A stretch of 64,000 nt of DNA, taken from Nocardia panacis. GTDB lineage: Bacteria; Actinomycetota; Actinomycetes; Mycobacteriales; Mycobacteriaceae. The notes under the pieces were generated by a model that saw only the letters and a list, made by a program, of their open reading frames with translations, had not been told where the DNA came from and searched no databases. Shown one piece after another: positions 7,999 to 18,060 of the stretch. The stretch is taken from positions 124,001 to 188,000 of the forward strand of contig NZ_QZFU01000041.1 in NCBI RefSeq assembly GCF_003598715.1, written 5' to 3'. How positions within the stretch are numbered: the first letter of the stretch is position 1; every line of letters begins with the position of its first letter. A program made the position numbers and the translations under genes.

Positions 7999-9063
7999 TC
8001 AGGCCGCGTCCGGGAAACGGTAGGTGTGCTCGGCGTTGCGGTGGGCGAGCGCGGTGACGAGTCGGTCGGCGTCGGCGGGGGTGATGGCGTCGGAGGCCAG
8101 CCACTCGTCCAGGAGTTTGCGCAGGCCCGTACGCCAGAGTCGTGCGCCGAGGTAGTGGCGCTCGGCCAGGCCGCAGCCGTCGGAGGCATACAGCACCGAG
8201 CCGAAGGGCGCCAGTTCGAGGGTTTCGGCGAGGATCGCCGAAGATTGTTGTCCCACAAAGGGAATCGCCAGACCGATATCGATGCGGACGTGGTCGAAGG
8301 CGTGGGCGAGGTAGGCCGCGTTGCGGTGGAACGGCCAGCAGTGCAGCAGTATGACTTTCAAGCCGGTATCGGCGGTGGTGCGCAGGAACTCGGTCAGCAG
8401 GAGCGGATCGGCGTGGCGCAGGTGCAGGTCCGGATCGCCGAATCCGGTGTGGAATTGCAGGGGGAGATTGTATTCCGCACCGAGTCGGGCGCCGAGTCCG
8501 ACCAACCAGCCCTGCAGCTGCGGATTCTCGAGGTGCGGAGCGGATTTCGGGGCGGTGGTGACGAGCGGGAAGTCCAGGCCGCAGCGGTAGGCGACAATCG
8601 ATTTGAGGCCGACCGCCGTACGCAACCGGTCTCGCAACGCCCTTTCGATATCGTCGAAAAGTGTCGCGGCCGACGATGATTCGGCGATGACCTGTTCGGC
8701 GACCTGCTCCAGCCGGACGATCTCGTGTACTCGGCCGCCGCCGAGTTCGGCGAATGCGGTCGGATCCGAGCCGCCGAAACCGGTGTCGAGCAGCCAGCGC
8801 ATCGTGCCGGTAGCACCCAGCAGTCGGGAAGTCGCCTCGCGCCAACCGATTTCGGCGCGCCGTTCGAGGTAGTCATCGGGGTCGGCATGCGCGGGTAGGT
8901 CGAGCAAGGGTGCGCACCACCGGCGCACCGCCAAACCCAATGCGGAATCGAAACTGCCGCGCGGACCTTCGCGCAGATGACTCTCGAAGTCGGGACGTTC
9001 GAGATCGCCCGCGACCACCGCGTGGCAGTGGTGGTCGATGAGCGGCACCTCATCGATCCACAT
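7999..9063 (-). CDS. Amidohydrolase-family protein, N-terminal half of a split FluG, 354 aa
   Basis: TIM-barrel metal-dependent hydrolase. It starts MWIDEVPLIDHHCHAVV, whose HxH supplies two metal ligands; later conserved blocks are LLHCWPFHRNA and LYASDGCG (C-terminal Asp). ATG at 9063 is one base beyond the stop of the glutamine-synthetase-like gene, so the two form an operon. In fungi and many bacteria the same two domains are fused as FluG; M. tuberculosis has a comparable neighbouring pair (glnA3 and Rv1879, from memory). It probably hydrolyses a gamma-glutamyl or amide product linked to its partner, but the substrate is unproven. Confidence 0.85.
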   Translation of the reverse strand: MWIDEVPLIDHHCHAVVAGDLERPDFESHLREGPRGSFDSALGLAVRRWCAPLLDLPAHADPDDYLERRAEIGWREATSRLLGATGTMRWLLDTGFGGSDPTAFAELGGGRVHEIVRLEQVAEQVIAESSSAATLFDDIERALRDRLRTAVGLKSIVAYRCGLDFPLVTTAPKSAPHLENPQLQGWLVGLGARLGAEYNLPLQFHTGFGDPDLHLRHADPLLLTEFLRTTADTGLKVILLHCWPFHRNAAYLAHAFDHVRIDIGLAIPFVGQQSSAILAETLELAPFGSVLYASDGCGLAERHYLGARLWRTGLRKLLDEWLASDAITPADADRLVTALAHRNAEHTYRFPDAA

Positions 9064-9064
9064 G

Positions 9065-10429
9065 CTAGAACCGCCAGCGCGTGCGCTCGACCAGTTCGGC
9101 GGGGGAGGTCGTGGCCTCGCGCTCGGCCTCCGCGCGCCGCACCGTCAGCAGGGCATCGTGCAACTCCTGGCCGAGGGCTTCGGCCAGGACGGCGGACTCG
9201 GCCAGTTGGTCGGCGGCCTCGGTGGAACTGGTCGGCAGCCTGCGCACCCCGGAGAGCAGCAGCATCTCGGCGTCGAATCCGGCCGGGTCGCCGCTGATCT
9301 CGGTGGGCAGTCGCAACTTCTCCGCGACACCCGCCAGACCGGCCGCGATGACACAGCCAACGATCAGGTACGGGTTGCCCGTCGCGTCGAGGCATTTCAC
9401 CTCGGCATTGGCCGCCCACTCCTCGGTGCCGCGCACCCCGGTGATGAAACGCAGTGCGGCCTCGCGTGTTTCGCGACCCCAGCACTGCCACACGCCCGCC
9501 CAGCGCGAAGGTTCCAGGCGGAGGAAGCTCGCCGGATTGCCCGCGCCGACCGCCACCAGCGCGGGTAACTCGCGCAGAATGCCCGCCAGGAATGCCTCGC
9601 CGTCGGGGCGCATGCTGTAGGGGCCGCGACCGCCCGCGAGCAGCGACCCGCTCGAGTCGCGCACCGAAAGATGCAGGTGCGCACCCGAACCCGCGCCGTC
9701 GGGTTCGATACACGGGGCGAGCATGGCGCGCCAACCGTGCCTGCGACTCACCTCGCGAATGGTGTGCCGCACCAGGACCGCGTCATCGGCCGCCGCCACC
9801 GGGTCATTGGGCGCGACGGACAGTTCGACCTGCGAGAGCGCGTATTCCGGGTGGAACTGCTGGACCTCGATCTGCTGACGGGTCAGCGTATCGACCAGAT
9901 CGCGCGCGTAGTCGGCGATTTGGCCGAGCCGGGTGATGCCGTATCCGGGACCGTGCAGCACCGGCTGGAAATCCGTCGAATCGGCGCCCAGCGCCCATTC
10001 CGTCTCGAACGCCATCGAAACGCGCAGCCCCAGTTTGCGTGCCGCCTCGGCCTGGGTGGCGGCGAAATTGCGCTGACAGGCCGCGAAACGGGTGCCGTCC
10101 AGGGTGTACTTGTCCGCGGGAGCCCAGGCCCAACCCGGTTGACAGGCCAACTCGGTGAGCCGCGACAGGTCCGGTATCAGGCGCAGATCGCCGTCGGGGC
10201 CGCCGAGGAAGCGACCGACCACCATGGCATCGTCGTAGGTGAAGGTTTCGAAGCAGGGCGAGACACCGATCCCGAAGCGCGCCGCATCGGCCAGCCGCGC
10301 CGCGGGCACGGCCTTCACCCTGGTGATGCCCGCATTGTCGACGAAGGACAGTGCGACCATCTGGGCATCGATGCGACCGATCGCGCCGAGATCGCCGTCT
10401 GCCGGTATGCGTTCCGGCGTGGATGACAT
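9065..10429 (-). CDS. Glutamine-synthetase-like gamma-glutamyl ligase, 454 aa
   Basis: ATP-dependent amidoligase of the GS-I fold, related to GlnA3/GlnA4-type enzymes that glutamylate amines rather than ammonia. Catalytic blocks are present: FETEWAL and QVELSVAP (metal Glu), GAHLHLSV (His), [13 protein letters not shown] and [10 protein letters not shown] (substrate and phosphate Arg), and [13 protein letters not shown]. No adenylylation-site Tyr motif is seen, which argues against a primary glutamine synthetase. It is the first gene of the two-gene operon with the amidohydrolase. Polyamine or ethanolamine glutamylation is one possible role, inferred from relatives. Confidence 0.88.
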   Translation of the reverse strand: MSSTPERIPADGDLGAIGRIDAQMVALSFVDNAGITRVKAVPAARLADAARFGIGVSPCFETFTYDDAMVVGRFLGGPDGDLRLIPDLSRLTELACQPGWAWAPADKYTLDGTRFAACQRNFAATQAEAARKLGLRVSMAFETEWALGADSTDFQPVLHGPGYGITRLGQIADYARDLVDTLTRQQIEVQQFHPEYALSQVELSVAPNDPVAAADDAVLVRHTIREVSRRHGWRAMLAPCIEPDGAGSGAHLHLSVRDSSGSLLAGGRGPYSMRPDGEAFLAGILRELPALVAVGAGNPASFLRLEPSRWAGVWQCWGRETREAALRFITGVRGTEEWAANAEVKCLDATGNPYLIVGCVIAAGLAGVAEKLRLPTEISGDPAGFDAEMLLLSGVRRLPTSSTEAADQLAESAVLAEALGQELHDALLTVRRAEAEREATTSPAELVERTRWRF

Positions 10430-10532
10430 GCCATTGAGACTAGATGTCGCAGCCGAATCCGGCGTGCCGTCACGGCCCGATCATCCGTTTCCCGCGAGCG
10501 CGGCGGTTTCTTGGGCGGAGCATCCCTGCTGT

Positions 10533-10564
10533 GTTCATTGATTACCGAGTTCATTGACTACCGA
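10533..10564 (+). repeat. Tandem 16-bp direct repeat upstream of proA
   Basis: GTTCATTGATTACCGA (10533-10548) is followed immediately by GTTCATTGACTACCGA (10549-10564), one mismatch, in the gap between the divergent GS-like operon and proA. Head-to-tail sites with a 16-bp period could be activator or repressor binding sites. Confidence 0.5.
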
Positions 10565-10581
10565 CGCCGGCTGTGTCATTG

Positions 10582-10624
10582 GTCGGCGGCTTCGCCGCCG
10601 ACGGTGCCCATTACGCTGTACAGC
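10582..10624 (+). promoter_or_regulatory. Hairpin and leaderless promoter box for proA
   Basis: A 9-bp stem GTCGGCGGC (10582-10590), loop TTC, complement 10594-10602, lies ahead of TACGCT (10612-10617), seven bases before the proA ATG. The spacing fits a leaderless transcript; the hairpin would then be upstream of the start site and may instead end a transcript entering the gap. Confidence 0.4.
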
Positions 10625-11890
10625 ATGACGGTAGGGACCACGCAGGGGCTCGATACCCGCGAGGCGGTGCACGCGGCCGCGCGCCGGGCCAGGATCGCCG
10701 CGCGGGCGCTGGCGCAGTTGACGACAGCGCAGAAGAACACGGCCCTGCACGCCGCCGCCGACGCCCTGCTGGCCGAGGCGGACGCGGTGCTCGCGGCCAA
10801 TGCCGAGGATATCGCCGCCGCGCGTGCGGCGGGCACCGAGGAATCCCTGCTCGATCGGCTGCGCCTGACCAAGGCCCGCGTCGACGGTATCGCCTCCGGG
10901 CTGCGACAGGTCGCGGGCCTGCCCGATCCGGTCGGTGTGGTGGTGCGCGGCTCCACCCTCCCGAACGGCCTGGAGATCCGACAGGTCCGGGTTCCGCTCG
11001 GTGTCCTCGGCATGGTGTACGAGGCGCGGCCGAATGTCACCGTCGACGCGTTCGGTCTGGCTTTGAAGTCGGGTAACGCGGCGCTGCTGCGCGGATCGTC
11101 CTCGGCGGCGAAATCCAATGCCGAACTGGTCCGGGTGCTGCGCGAAGCCCTTGCCGCCCTGGATATCCCGGCCGACGCGGTGCAGTTGCTGCCCAGCGCG
11201 GACCGGTCGAGCGTGACGCATCTGATCCAGGCGCGCGGCCTGGTCGACGTGGTGATTCCGCGCGGCGGGGCCGGGCTGATCAATGCGGTGGTCCGCGACG
11301 CGCAGGTGCCCACCATCGAGACCGGCACCGGCAACTGCCATGTCTACGTGCACGCGTCCGCCGATCTGGATATGGCCGAGCGCATCCTGATCAATGCCAA
11401 GACCCGCAGGCCCAGCGTGTGCAATACCGCCGAGACGGTGCTGGTCGACGCCGCCGTAGCCGAGGTCGCGGTGCCCCGGCTGACCAGGGCGCTCGAGGCG
11501 AACGGCGTCACCATTCACGGCGATCTGCCCGGTCAGGTGCCCGCCACCGAAACCGATTGGGCCGAGGAGTATTTGAGCCTCGATATCGCGTTCAAGGTGG
11601 TCGCAGGCCTGGACGCCGCCGTTGAGCACATCACCACCTGGGGCACCGGACACACCGAGGCCATCGTCACCGACGATCTGGCGGCGGCCCGCGAATTCAC
11701 CGCCAGGGTCGATGCGGCGGCCGTCATGGTGAACGCCTCCACCGCGTTCACCGACGGTGAACAGTTCGGCTTCGGCGCGGAGATCGGCATCTCCACCCAG
11801 AAGCTGCACGCGCGCGGCCCGATGGGCCTGCCGGAATTGACCTCCACCAAGTGGATCGTGTGGGGCGAGGGCCAGATACGGCCTGTCTAG
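10625..11890 (+). CDS. proA: Gamma-glutamyl phosphate reductase, 421 aa
   Basis: Second step of proline synthesis: NADPH reduction of gamma-glutamyl phosphate to glutamate semialdehyde, in the cytosol. The protein is a full-length aldehyde-dehydrogenase-fold ProA, with [20 protein letters not shown] (residues about 131-150), LIPRGG-like [11 protein letters not shown], and the catalytic Cys in [15 protein letters not shown] at 10625 fits the usual N-terminus ([16 protein letters not shown]). It opens the block collinear with M. tuberculosis Rv2427c onward. Confidence 0.96.
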   Translation: MTVGTTQGLDTREAVHAAARRARIAARALAQLTTAQKNTALHAAADALLAEADAVLAANAEDIAAARAAGTEESLLDRLRLTKARVDGIASGLRQVAGLPDPVGVVVRGSTLPNGLEIRQVRVPLGVLGMVYEARPNVTVDAFGLALKSGNAALLRGSSSAAKSNAELVRVLREALAALDIPADAVQLLPSADRSSVTHLIQARGLVDVVIPRGGAGLINAVVRDAQVPTIETGTGNCHVYVHASADLDMAERILINAKTRRPSVCNTAETVLVDAAVAEVAVPRLTRALEANGVTIHGDLPGQVPATETDWAEEYLSLDIAFKVVAGLDAAVEHITTWGTGHTEAIVTDDLAAAREFTARVDAAAVMVNASTAFTDGEQFGFGAEIGISTQKLHARGPMGLPELTSTKWIVWGEGQIRPV

Positions 11891-11912
11891 TTGCAAATGG
11901 AAGGACCCGCTC

Positions 11913-12779
11913 GTGCCGCAGGAGCCCATTTTCACCTCGGTCGACGATGTCGTCGAACGCCTGGCCGCTACCGGCTATCTGGCCGATAAGTCCACGGCCA
12001 CTTCGGTTTTCCTCGCCGACCGACTCGGCAAACCACTGCTGATCGAGGGACCGGCGGGCGTCGGCAAGACCGAACTGGCCCGCGCCGTGGCGCAGACCTC
12101 GGGCGCGGAACTGGTGCGCCTGCAATGCTATGAGGGCGTCGACGAGTCGCGCGCGCTTTACGAGTGGAATCACGCCAAGCAGATCCTGCGGATTCAAGCA
12201 TCCAGTGAGAACGACTGGGCGGAAACGAAGGCCGATGTCTTCACCGAGGAGTTCCTGCTCTCGCGTCCGCTGCTGACCGCCATCCGGCGCACCGAGCCGA
12301 CCGTCCTGCTGATCGATGAGACGGACAAGGCCGATGTCGAGATCGAGGGTCTGCTGCTCGAGGTGCTGAGCGATTTCGCCGTCACCGTCCCGGAATTGGG
12401 CACCATCACCGCGGCGCGCACCCCGTTCACGGTGCTCACCTCCAATGCCACCCGCGAACTGTCCGAAGCGCTCAAGCGGCGCTGCCTCTACCTGCATCTG
12501 GACTTCCCGGATGAGGAGTTGGAGCGGCGCATCCTGGCCAGTCGCGTGCCCGAGCTGTCGGCGGCGGTCTCGGCGCAACTGGTGCGGGTCGTGCAGGTGC
12601 TGCGCGGGATGCAACTCAAGAAGCTGCCCTCGGTGGCCGAGACGATCGACTGGGGCCGCACCCTGCTCGCACTCGGCCTGCACGACCTGGATGACGCCGC
12701 GGTGCGCGCCACCCTCGGCGTCGTCCTCAAACACCGCAGCGACCACGAGCGGGCGCTGACCGAGCTGAAGTTGGCCTGA
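11913..12779 (+). CDS. MoxR-type AAA+ ATPase, 288 aa
   Basis: AAA+ chaperone-like ATPase of the MoxR group. Walker A is GPAGVGKTE (about 46-54), Walker B LLIDETDKAD (about 130), with sensor 1 TSNATRELS and the arginine-rich ALKRRCLYL. GTG start at 11913 has the ribosome site GGAAGGA. One base separates its stop from the VWA gene, the classical MoxR-VWA pair, in which the ATPase and a metal-binding adhesion-fold protein act together in metal insertion or complex assembly. The client is unknown. Equivalent to M. tuberculosis Rv2426c by position. Confidence 0.9.
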   Translation: MPQEPIFTSVDDVVERLAATGYLADKSTATSVFLADRLGKPLLIEGPAGVGKTELARAVAQTSGAELVRLQCYEGVDESRALYEWNHAKQILRIQASSENDWAETKADVFTEEFLLSRPLLTAIRRTEPTVLLIDETDKADVEIEGLLLEVLSDFAVTVPELGTITAARTPFTVLTSNATRELSEALKRRCLYLHLDFPDEELERRILASRVPELSAAVSAQLVRVVQVLRGMQLKKLPSVAETIDWGRTLLALGLHDLDDAAVRATLGVVLKHRSDHERALTELKLA

Positions 12780-12780
12780 G

Positions 12781-14190
12781 ATGCCCGCGCAGCCATCCTT
12801 GGACGCGCCGCACGGGGTGCCCGGCCACCTCGTCGGGTTCGTCGAGGCGCTGCGAGCGCGCGGCATCCCGGTCGGCCCTTCGGAGACGGTCGACGCGGGC
12901 CGGGTCCTCACCGTGCTGGACCTGATGGACCGCGAGGCGATGCGCGAGGGCCTGGCCTGCGCCCTGCTGCGCCGAACCACCCACCGCGCCACCTTCGACG
13001 GGTTGTTCGATCTCTGGTTCCCGGTGGCGCTCGGCGAGCGCGCCGGGCAGCAGGACGAGGTCGAGATTGCGCACACCCCGTCCGGCGCGGTCGACATTCC
13101 CGCGCTGCGCGCCATGCTGGCCGAACTGCTCGCCCGCGACGACGCGGGCCGCGAGTTGGAGATGGTGGCCGCCCAGTTGGTCGAACAGCTCGGGCAGTAC
13201 CAATCCGCGCGCGGTCCTTCGTTTTCCGCGTATCAGGCGCTGAAAGACGTACAGCCGCAGACGCTGTTGGCCAAGATCCTGGCCGGACTGGCCGCAGGGT
13301 CCGATGTCTCCGAGTTCGCCCGCGAGGTGGATCGACGAGCGGGTCGAGCGCGCATCGCGGCCTTCCGCGAAATGGTGGAGGCGGAGACGCGCAGGCGGGT
13401 CGCCGAGCGGATCGGACGCGAGCGGGTCGCGACCTACGGTGTCCCCCGACAAGCCGAGGAGGTCGACTTCCTGCGCGCCTCCGAGCGGGAGTTGGCCGAA
13501 TTACGGCGCGGCGCACAGCGTTTGGCCCGCATCCTGGCCTCGCGACTCGCGGTGCGGCGGCGGCGCGCCCGACGCGGCGAGATCGACCTGCGGCGCACCC
13601 TGCGGCGGTCCATGTCCACCGGCGGCGTCCCGATCGACCTGGTCCAGCGCAAACCGCGCCCCGGCCGACCGGAACTGGTGCTGCTGTGCGATATCTCGGG
13701 TTCGGTCGCGGGATTCAGCAACTTCACCCTGCTGCTGGTGAGCGCACTGCGCGAACAGTTCTCCAGGGTGCGCATCTTCGCCTTCGTGGACCGGGCCGAC
13801 GAGGTGACCAGATTCTTCGCGCCGCACACCCAGTTGGATACGGCGATGGCGCGCATCATGACCGAGGCGCAGGTCATCGGCATCGAGGGGCACTCCGACT
13901 ACGGCGCGGCGCTCTGCGGCTTCGCCGAGCGCTGGTCCGAGGCGGTCACCAGCCGCACCTCGCTGCTCGTCCTCGGCGACGCGCGCACCAACTACCGCGA
14001 TCCGGAACTGAATACGCTGCGCGCGCTGGTCGGCACGGCCAAACACGCGCACTGGCTCAACCCGGAACCGGTGACCCAATGGGGTACCGGTGATTCCGCC
14101 GCGAACGCCTATCGACAGGTCATCGAGATGCACGAGTGCCGCTCGGCCCGTCAGTTGACCGAGGTGGTGTCCCGGCTGCTGCCGGTGTGA
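12781..14190 (+). CDS. CoxE-like von Willebrand factor A protein, 469 aa
   Basis: Partner of the upstream MoxR ATPase. Residues 1-200 are an Arg/Ala-rich helical part; the VWA domain begins about residue 298 with the MIDAS motif CDISGSVAGFS and ends with an ARTNYRDPELNTL segment typical of CoxE-like proteins. It has neither signal peptide nor membrane segment, so a cytosolic role with the ATPase is likely. It matches Rv2425c by position. In CO dehydrogenase operons relatives help install the metal centre; no such oxidase lies nearby, so the target is unknown. Confidence 0.88.
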   Translation: MPAQPSLDAPHGVPGHLVGFVEALRARGIPVGPSETVDAGRVLTVLDLMDREAMREGLACALLRRTTHRATFDGLFDLWFPVALGERAGQQDEVEIAHTPSGAVDIPALRAMLAELLARDDAGRELEMVAAQLVEQLGQYQSARGPSFSAYQALKDVQPQTLLAKILAGLAAGSDVSEFAREVDRRAGRARIAAFREMVEAETRRRVAERIGRERVATYGVPRQAEEVDFLRASERELAELRRGAQRLARILASRLAVRRRRARRGEIDLRRTLRRSMSTGGVPIDLVQRKPRPGRPELVLLCDISGSVAGFSNFTLLLVSALREQFSRVRIFAFVDRADEVTRFFAPHTQLDTAMARIMTEAQVIGIEGHSDYGAALCGFAERWSEAVTSRTSLLVLGDARTNYRDPELNTLRALVGTAKHAHWLNPEPVTQWGTGDSAANAYRQVIEMHECRSARQLTEVVSRLLPV

Positions 14191-14226
14191 TCAGCATTCG
14201 TTAAGCCGGCCTTATGGTCGGCCCAT

Positions 14227-14245
14227 CACCATGCCGGGCATGGTG
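14227..14245. promoter_or_regulatory. Palindromic site upstream of the 667-aa helical protein
   Basis: CACCATGCC, one G, then the exact complement GGCATGGTG (9-1-9). It lies in the 117-bp gap between the VWA gene and the next gene and has the look of a dimeric repressor site. No T-tract follows, so a terminator is less likely. Confidence 0.45.
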
Positions 14246-14307
14246 CATACGACGCGGGTCGCCCGCGGCGAGAGTTACGGCCGCGCAATGGGGCACGGCG
14301 ATGGGGG

Positions 14308-16311
14308 ATGGCGGCGATGAACGAGACTGCGATCGACTCCGAGGATATCGCGGGCGAATTGGCGCGCTGCCGCACGATGCCGCGCGGGCGCGGGCGGATC
14401 GAATCGCTCGAGGCGCTGGCCGAGGTCGCCGGACTCGAGCCTCGGTCGGCGGCGGAGGTGCTGCTCGCGCTGGTCGAGGCGTATACCTTTGGTGGCGGCG
14501 GGAATTCGGGGTTGGCCGCCTATACGAGGCTGTTGCGGATCCACGACGAATACGAACTGGGGTCGATGTCCGACGCGATCCACTGGTCGCTGAAGTGGTT
14601 GGCGATCGGCCTGATCGACGATCCCACCGTTTCGCTGACGACGGTGCGGCATTGGTTGGATCAGATCGAATCGCGTTATCGGGACCGGGGATACAGTCCG
14701 CGTCCGGTGTTGGCGCTGCGCGCCCGGTTGGCCCGCGAACTCGGTGACGCGGGCGCCACCCGTGCCCTGCTCGATGCCGCGACGGCGGCGCCGCGCGATC
14801 GGATGGCCGATTGCCTCGCCTGCGAGCACAGCGAATGGGGCACCGGCAGTGCGATTTTCGGTGCGGACGCGTTGGCGTTGGCACAGTGGCGGCCCGTGCT
14901 CGACGGTGACTTCGATTGTCTGCACGAGCCGCACCGGGTTTACGCTCGTGCCTTGATTCCGCTGGTGCGCACGGGTGATGCGGTTGCGGCGCGGCGGGCG
15001 CATCTGGTCGGGTATCCGCTGGTGCGGCGCGATTCGGGTCTGCGGTCCGCGGTGGGGGAGCACATCGAGTTCTGCGTGTTGTCCGGAAACCCAGCGCGTG
15101 GGATGGAAATCCTTGCCGCACACGTCGATTGGCTGGGTGACCGCGGTTTCGGAGCGGCCGATCGGCTGGGCTTCATCACCGGGGTGTGTGTCCTGTTGCG
15201 CCAAGTCGACGCCCAGGGACGCGGTGGGTTGCCCGTCGGGGTCTCGACCGTGGAATCACTACTGGCGGAGTTGGATTCGGAGATTGCGCGATTGTGCGCG
15301 GCGGCCGACGCACGCAATGGGAACGGCGCGGTCAGCGGTCGGGTGGCACGTCGCTTGGCGCGGCGACCTCTGGATCAGCGGATACCTCTGGGCTTGCACG
15401 GCGGATTTCCGAGCCGGGGAGCGGAATCCGATATCGAACACGATCCCGCCGCGGTCGCGGCCGCGCACCGCATGGCCGACCTCGGCGCGGCGCTGCTCGC
15501 CGACTCACCCGACGCGGCGGAAGATCAACTGCGGCAGGCACTTTCGGTGGGCGCGCAGGTGCTGCCCGCCGAGCACACCGCACGGCTCAGCGCCCAACTG
15601 GTGAGCGCGATCTCGAGCCGACCCGGCCGGGAGGGTCGACTCGCGGAGGCCGCACTGCAGGCCGCGGCCAGGTGGGAGGATATCTCGGCGGCCGACGCGG
15701 TGCACCACACGCTGATCGCGGCACGAGCGCTGCACCGGGTGAGTGCGCACGGGGAGGCCGCCGCACTGTTCGAACAGGCGTTGGCCGAACCCGATATTCC
15801 CTATCCCGATTCGGAATTGGCCGTGGTTCGCGGCGAATTCGGCGATTCGCTACGCGCGCTGGATCGACATCGGGAGGCGGTCGAGCAGTTCGTCCTCGCC
15901 TTCGGATTGGTGCGCGCCGAACCCGCCCGCATCCGGTTGCGCGCCGAACTTGCCTGGTCGGCCGCGGCGGCATTGGACGCGTGCGAGCAGGATCGGCGCG
16001 CGCTGGCCGCCTACCTGCACGCGGCCAAGCTCTTCGGTCGGGCCGGGCTGCGGGTGCGACGCGCCCGCTGCCTGCGCTCGGCGGCGTGGATGCAGCGGTG
16101 GCTGGTGGAACAGGGGGCCGCGCCCTCGACCGTGCGGGGGCGCACCGGCTCGCCGGACAGTGCCGAACGTCCATGGCTGGACACCATGGCGGCCGCGCTG
16201 GCCGCACTCGCCGAACCCGAGGATGCGGCCGCGGCGGCGGAACTCGCGCTGACCCGCGAACAACTGGGCCGGATGCGTGAACTGGATGGTCTCGCGCCCC
16301 CGACTGTGTGA
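14308..16311 (+). CDS. Large helical-repeat (TPR-like) protein, 667 aa, unknown
   Basis: Cytosolic protein built from Ala/Leu/Arg-rich helical hairpins. Segments such as [12 protein letters not shown]...[34 protein letters not shown] (about 495-540) look like degenerate tetratricopeptide repeats, so a scaffold or regulatory role is possible. ATG at 14308 is used; ATG at 14317 has a slightly better GGGGG spacing. No catalytic motif seen. It stands between the VWA gene and nadD, where M. tuberculosis carries smaller unrelated genes, and has its own palindrome upstream. A functional call would be guesswork. Confidence 0.8.
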   Translation: MAAMNETAIDSEDIAGELARCRTMPRGRGRIESLEALAEVAGLEPRSAAEVLLALVEAYTFGGGGNSGLAAYTRLLRIHDEYELGSMSDAIHWSLKWLAIGLIDDPTVSLTTVRHWLDQIESRYRDRGYSPRPVLALRARLARELGDAGATRALLDAATAAPRDRMADCLACEHSEWGTGSAIFGADALALAQWRPVLDGDFDCLHEPHRVYARALIPLVRTGDAVAARRAHLVGYPLVRRDSGLRSAVGEHIEFCVLSGNPARGMEILAAHVDWLGDRGFGAADRLGFITGVCVLLRQVDAQGRGGLPVGVSTVESLLAELDSEIARLCAAADARNGNGAVSGRVARRLARRPLDQRIPLGLHGGFPSRGAESDIEHDPAAVAAAHRMADLGAALLADSPDAAEDQLRQALSVGAQVLPAEHTARLSAQLVSAISSRPGREGRLAEAALQAAARWEDISAADAVHHTLIAARALHRVSAHGEAAALFEQALAEPDIPYPDSELAVVRGEFGDSLRALDRHREAVEQFVLAFGLVRAEPARIRLRAELAWSAAAALDACEQDRRALAAYLHAAKLFGRAGLRVRRARCLRSAAWMQRWLVEQGAAPSTVRGRTGSPDSAERPWLDTMAAALAALAEPEDAAAAAELALTREQLGRMRELDGLAPPTV

Positions 16312-16361
16312 CAGCTCACCGCTCCCGACGGGACTCGGACAACCCACTAAGCTCGGCCATT

Positions 16362-17006
16362 ATGCAGGAGAACGGTCGGCGTCGACGCAAGCTGGGGGTG
16401 ATGGGCGGCACCTTCGATCCGATCCATCACGGCCATCTGGTCGCGGCCAGCGAGGTCGCCAACAGATTCGACCTCGACGAGGTGATCTTCGTCCCGACGG
16501 GCGAACCGTGGCAGAAATCGGGCAAGGCGGTGAGTCCGGCCGAGGACCGCTACCTGATGACCGTGATCGCGACCGCGTCCAATCCGCGCTTCTCGGTCAG
16601 CCGCGCCGATATCGACCGGGGCAAGGACACCTACACCGTGGACACGCTGCGCGAGATGCAGTACGCCAATCCCGACGCCCAACTCTTCTTCATCACCGGA
16701 GCTGACGCGCTGGCCAACATCCTGACATGGCACGATTGGGCGGAACTGTTCGACCTGGCCAAGTTCGTCGGGGTGAGCCGTCCCGGATATGAGCTGAACA
16801 CCGATCATCTCGAGGAACATCTGCGCGATCTTCCCGCCGATGCGGTGACCATGATCGAGATCCCGGCGCTGGCCATCTCGTCGAGCGAATGCCGCCGCCG
16901 TGCCGCCGAGAACCGGCCGGTGTGGTACCTCGTCCCGGACGGCGTGGTGCAGTACATATCGAAGCGGCACCTGTACGTGCCCGAGGATCGGAAGGTTGGT
17001 TTATGA
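16362..17006 (+). CDS. nadD: Nicotinate-mononucleotide adenylyltransferase, 214 aa
   Basis: Joins nicotinate mononucleotide to AMP in NAD synthesis. The nucleotidyltransferase signature [12 protein letters not shown] (residues 14-25) and the distal ISSSECRRR (ISSTxIR-like) are both clear. ATG at 16362 is preferred over an upstream in-frame codon because TAAGCT (16348-16353) lies eight bases before it, a leaderless arrangement. The 3' end overlaps rsfS in ATGA, so nadD, rsfS, gpgP, octT and degV form one transcription unit, as in mycobacteria. Confidence 0.95.
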   Translation: MQENGRRRRKLGVMGGTFDPIHHGHLVAASEVANRFDLDEVIFVPTGEPWQKSGKAVSPAEDRYLMTVIATASNPRFSVSRADIDRGKDTYTVDTLREMQYANPDAQLFFITGADALANILTWHDWAELFDLAKFVGVSRPGYELNTDHLEEHLRDLPADAVTMIEIPALAISSSECRRRAAENRPVWYLVPDGVVQYISKRHLYVPEDRKVGL

Positions 17007-17404
17007 GTGCGTCGGTGGAATCGGTGGAGATCGCACAGGTCGCCGCGCGCGCGGCGGATGAGAAGCTCGCCTCCGATGTCGTGGTGCTCGACGTCTCCGA
17101 GCAACTGGTGATCACCGATTGCTTCGTCATCGCCTCCGCGCCCAACGAGCGTCAGGTCAATGCGATCGTCGACAATGTCGAGGAGCGGTTGCGTGCCGTC
17201 GGACACAAGCCGGTGCGCCGCGAGGGCACCCGCGAGGGCCGCTGGGCGCTGCTGGACTACGTCGACGTGGTGGTGCACATCCAGCACAGCGACGAGCGCA
17301 ATTTCTATGCGCTGGAACGACTCTGGAAGGACTGCCCGGTGGTGCCGGTCGAGGGCATCGGTGATCCGCGCGACGCGGGGACGGACGCGGAAGGCGCCCG
17401 GTGA
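17003..17404 (+). CDS. rsfS: Ribosome silencing factor RsfS, 133 aa
   Basis: Binds ribosomal protein uL14 and blocks 30S-50S joining in starvation. Domain matches throughout: [32 protein letters not shown], then the conserved REG...[13 protein letters not shown] and [11 protein letters not shown]. Start overlaps the nadD stop; the end overlaps gpgP in GTGA. Confidence 0.95.
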   Translation: MSASVESVEIAQVAARAADEKLASDVVVLDVSEQLVITDCFVIASAPNERQVNAIVDNVEERLRAVGHKPVRREGTREGRWALLDYVDVVVHIQHSDERNFYALERLWKDCPVVPVEGIGDPRDAGTDAEGAR

Positions 17405-18060
17405 GCAAGTACGCCGGTGTGCGCACGCTGATCCTGCTGCGGCACGGGCAGACCGAGTGGAACGCGGTGGACCGGATGCAGGGCCGGATCGACACCGATC
17501 TCACCGAACTCGGTCGACACCAGGCCAAAGAGGCGGCGCGGGAACTGGTTTCACGCAAGGCCATCGCCATCGTGTCCTCGGATCTGCGCCGCGCCTACGA
17601 CACGGCCGTCGCCCTCGCCGACCACACGGCCCTGACGGTGCGGTCCGATCCCAGGCTGCGCGAAACGAGCCTGGGCCGCTGGGAGGGGCTCAACCACCGC
17701 GAGGTCGATGCCGAATATCCCGGCGCGCGCGCCGAATGGCGGCTCAACGCCGACTATGTGCCGCCCGGCGGGGAGAGCAAACTCGAGGTCGGCGCCCGCG
17801 CGCTGCCCGTGGTACGCGAACTCTATGCCGAGCGGCAGGATTGGCCGGGCCACACCATCATCCTGGTGGCGCACGGTGGTTTGATCGCCGCGCTCACGGC
17901 CGCGCTGCTCGACCTGCCACCCGCCAACTGGCCCTGTCTCGGCGGACTGGCCAATGCGAGTTGGGTGCAGCTCAGCGGTCACGGCCCGACTATCGACCGG
18001 CCCGGCTGGCGGCTGGATGTGTGGAACGCGGCGGCGAAGGTGGCGCCGGATGTCCTCTGA
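17401..18060 (+). CDS. gpgP: Glucosyl-3-phosphoglycerate phosphatase, 219 aa
   Basis: Histidine phosphatase that removes phosphate from glucosyl-3-phosphoglycerate to give glucosylglycerate, an early step of methylglucose lipopolysaccharide synthesis in mycobacteria and Nocardia. Catalytic RHG motif in [12 protein letters not shown] (residues about 9-20), second His in [11 protein letters not shown], and the family glycine/arginine blocks. Older annotation would read phosphoglycerate mutase. The specific call rests on position between rsfS and the octanoyltransferase, as for Rv2419c. GTG start overlaps the rsfS stop. Confidence 0.85.
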   Translation: MSKYAGVRTLILLRHGQTEWNAVDRMQGRIDTDLTELGRHQAKEAARELVSRKAIAIVSSDLRRAYDTAVALADHTALTVRSDPRLRETSLGRWEGLNHREVDAEYPGARAEWRLNADYVPPGGESKLEVGARALPVVRELYAERQDWPGHTIILVAHGGLIAALTAALLDLPPANWPCLGGLANASWVQLSGHGPTIDRPGWRLDVWNAAAKVAPDVL

